Assembly: GCA_030151135.1 (NCBI GenBank)
Contig: JASLEQ010000026.1
Location: 1-8,604 of the forward strand
Direction of reading: 5' to 3'
Length of the DNA stretch: 8,604 nucleotides
Origin: Candidatus Sulfotelmatobacter sp.
GTDB lineage: Bacteria; Acidobacteriota; Terriglobia; Terriglobales; SbA1
Under the pieces are notes generated by a model. That model did no database searches. It had not been told where the DNA came from and worked only from the letters and a program-made list of their open reading frames with translations. Each line of letters begins with the position of its first letter. Positions within the stretch are counted from its first letter, which is position 1. Positions 8,011 through 8,604 of this stretch are shown here, piece after piece. The position numbers and the translations under genes are program-made.

Positions 8011-8474
8011 CGCCCACCCCCGTTCCCGGCGGCCCGATGAATTGCTTTGCGAATGCGCTCATACGTCCCGCACCGGCACAGGTTCCCATTCATCGCCTGT
8101 GTGATCTGATCGTCCGTCGGATTCGGCGTCTTTGCCAGCAGGTCGGCGGCTTGCATGATTTGGCCGGCCTGGCAATATCCGCACTGGGGAACCTCCTCCG
8201 CGATCCATGCTTGCTGCAGCACATGCAAGCCATTCGCGCTGAGCCCCTCAATAGTGGTCACGCTCTTGCCCCCGACCTGCGATATCGGAGTTGAGCACGA
8301 CCGCACCGCCTTGTCGTCCACATGTACGGTGCAGGCTCCGCACAGGCCAGCACCGCAACCGAACTTCGTGCCAGGCAGTTGCAGCGTGTCGCGAAGAACC
8401 CAAAGAAGAGGAGTATCGGGTGAGACGCTTACTTTTTTTTCACTTCCGTTGACCCGAAGTGTGATATCGGCCAT
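8007..8474 (-). CDS. iorA: [2Fe-2S] small subunit, isoquinoline 1-oxidoreductase alpha type
   Basis: This is the electron-transfer subunit that takes electrons from the molybdenum centre of IorB. The 155 residues hold both domains of the family: a plant-type ferredoxin domain with C40, C45, C48 and C60 ([16 protein letters not shown]), and a helical domain with C98, C101, C133 and C135 ([10 protein letters not shown] and GNLCRCGTY), each binding one [2Fe-2S] cluster. I chose the ATG at 8474 ([10 protein letters not shown]), which has AAGG 5 nt upstream and matches the usual N-terminus. An in-frame GTG at 8507 would add 11 residues unlike the family. It has no signal peptide of its own, so it probably crosses the membrane together with the Tat-tagged IorB. 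There is no FAD subunit gene next to it here. Confidence 0.94.
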   Translation of the reverse strand: MADITLRVNGSEKKVSVSPDTPLLWVLRDTLQLPGTKFGCGAGLCGACTVHVDDKAVRSCSTPISQVGGKSVTTIEGLSANGLHVLQQAWIAEEVPQCGYCQAGQIMQAADLLAKTPNPTDDQITQAMNGNLCRCGTYERIRKAIHRAAGNGGGR

Positions 8475-8479
8475 GTTTG

Positions 8480-8483
8480 CCTT
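8480..8483 (-). promoter_or_regulatory. Ribosome binding site of iorA
   Basis: AAGG with a 5-nt spacer to the ATG at 8474. It supports this start over the GTG at 8507. No convincing promoter was found in the 130 nt up to the right edge. Confidence 0.5.
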
Positions 8484-8604
8484 GGACCCTGTGATAAAAA
8501 GCTGCACCCATGGTACTCAACACCATCAAAAACGCAACTCGGTCAGACCACCATCGTTTCGGACTCATTCTCGATGGCACGGGCTCCATTCGTTTTTCAA
8601 ACCC

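Noticed and set aside
8491..8520. Possible iorA promoter TTGAGT-18 nt-TATCAC
   Set aside because: Both boxes are weak, and transcription would start so close to the ATG at 8474 that the ribosome site would sit at the very 5' end.
8441..8590. A short minus-strand frame starting MEPVPSRMSPKRWW upstream of iorA
   Set aside because: It overlaps the start of iorA in another frame, lacks a convincing ribosome site and has no recognisable sequence.
8510..8604. A plus-strand open frame from ATG at 8510 to the right edge
   Set aside because: Only about 31 codons are visible, with no ribosome site and no recognisable sequence. It would need the sequence beyond 8604.

Overview
The window looks like chromosomal DNA from an acidobacterium of the Terriglobales/Koribacter type. 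This is an inference from moderately high GC, a plsX-rpmF-DUF177 cluster, a Tat-exported two-subunit molybdenum hydroxylase, a secreted GH5 enzyme, and an intergenic CTAAAGCC-type repeat of the kind I associate with acidobacterial genomes. No rRNA, marker gene or database match confirms it. Every gene I can support lies on the minus strand, so transcription runs from high to low coordinates. The long plus-strand open frames are antisense shadows of these genes.

In order of transcription: (1) At 8474-5893, iorA (two [2Fe-2S] clusters) overlaps iorB (Mo-molybdopterin subunit with a Tat signal) by 4 nt. Together they form an isoquinoline 1-oxidoreductase-type hydroxylase or dehydrogenase of unknown substrate, probably periplasmic. 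No FAD subunit or cytochrome gene is present in the window. (2) After an 87-nt gap comes an exported GH5 glycoside hydrolase (5805-4666) that starts with TTG behind a strong GGAGG ribosome site. (3) A 215-nt gap holds a short CTAAAGCC repeat. (4) At 4450-1946 lies an ABC transporter pair: an ATPase and, overlapping it by 4 nt, a large membrane partner with about twelve hydrophobic segments. The membrane gene is broken in the sequence as given by one extra base in a T/C run near 3357-3364, yet both halves stay open and fit together as one protein of about 580 residues. (5) A 178-nt gap carries a good sigma70-type promoter and a structured leader. (6) At 1767-1 is the housekeeping cluster DUF177/YceD - rpmF (L32) - plsX, with plsX running off the left edge.

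The last cluster links ribosome biogenesis with the start of phospholipid synthesis, a widely conserved arrangement. The ABC pair and the GH5/iorAB genes look like accessory functions and share only orientation with it.

No intergenic stretch exceeds about 220 nt inside the window. The last 130 nt at the right edge (8475-8604) hold no gene I can support. I see no tRNA, rRNA, CRISPR array, insertion sequence or convincing intrinsic terminator. I did not find a clearly new multi-gene system. The points most worth a second look are the frameshifted ABC membrane protein of unplaced family, the electron acceptor and substrate of the iorAB enzyme, and the structured non-coding stretches.
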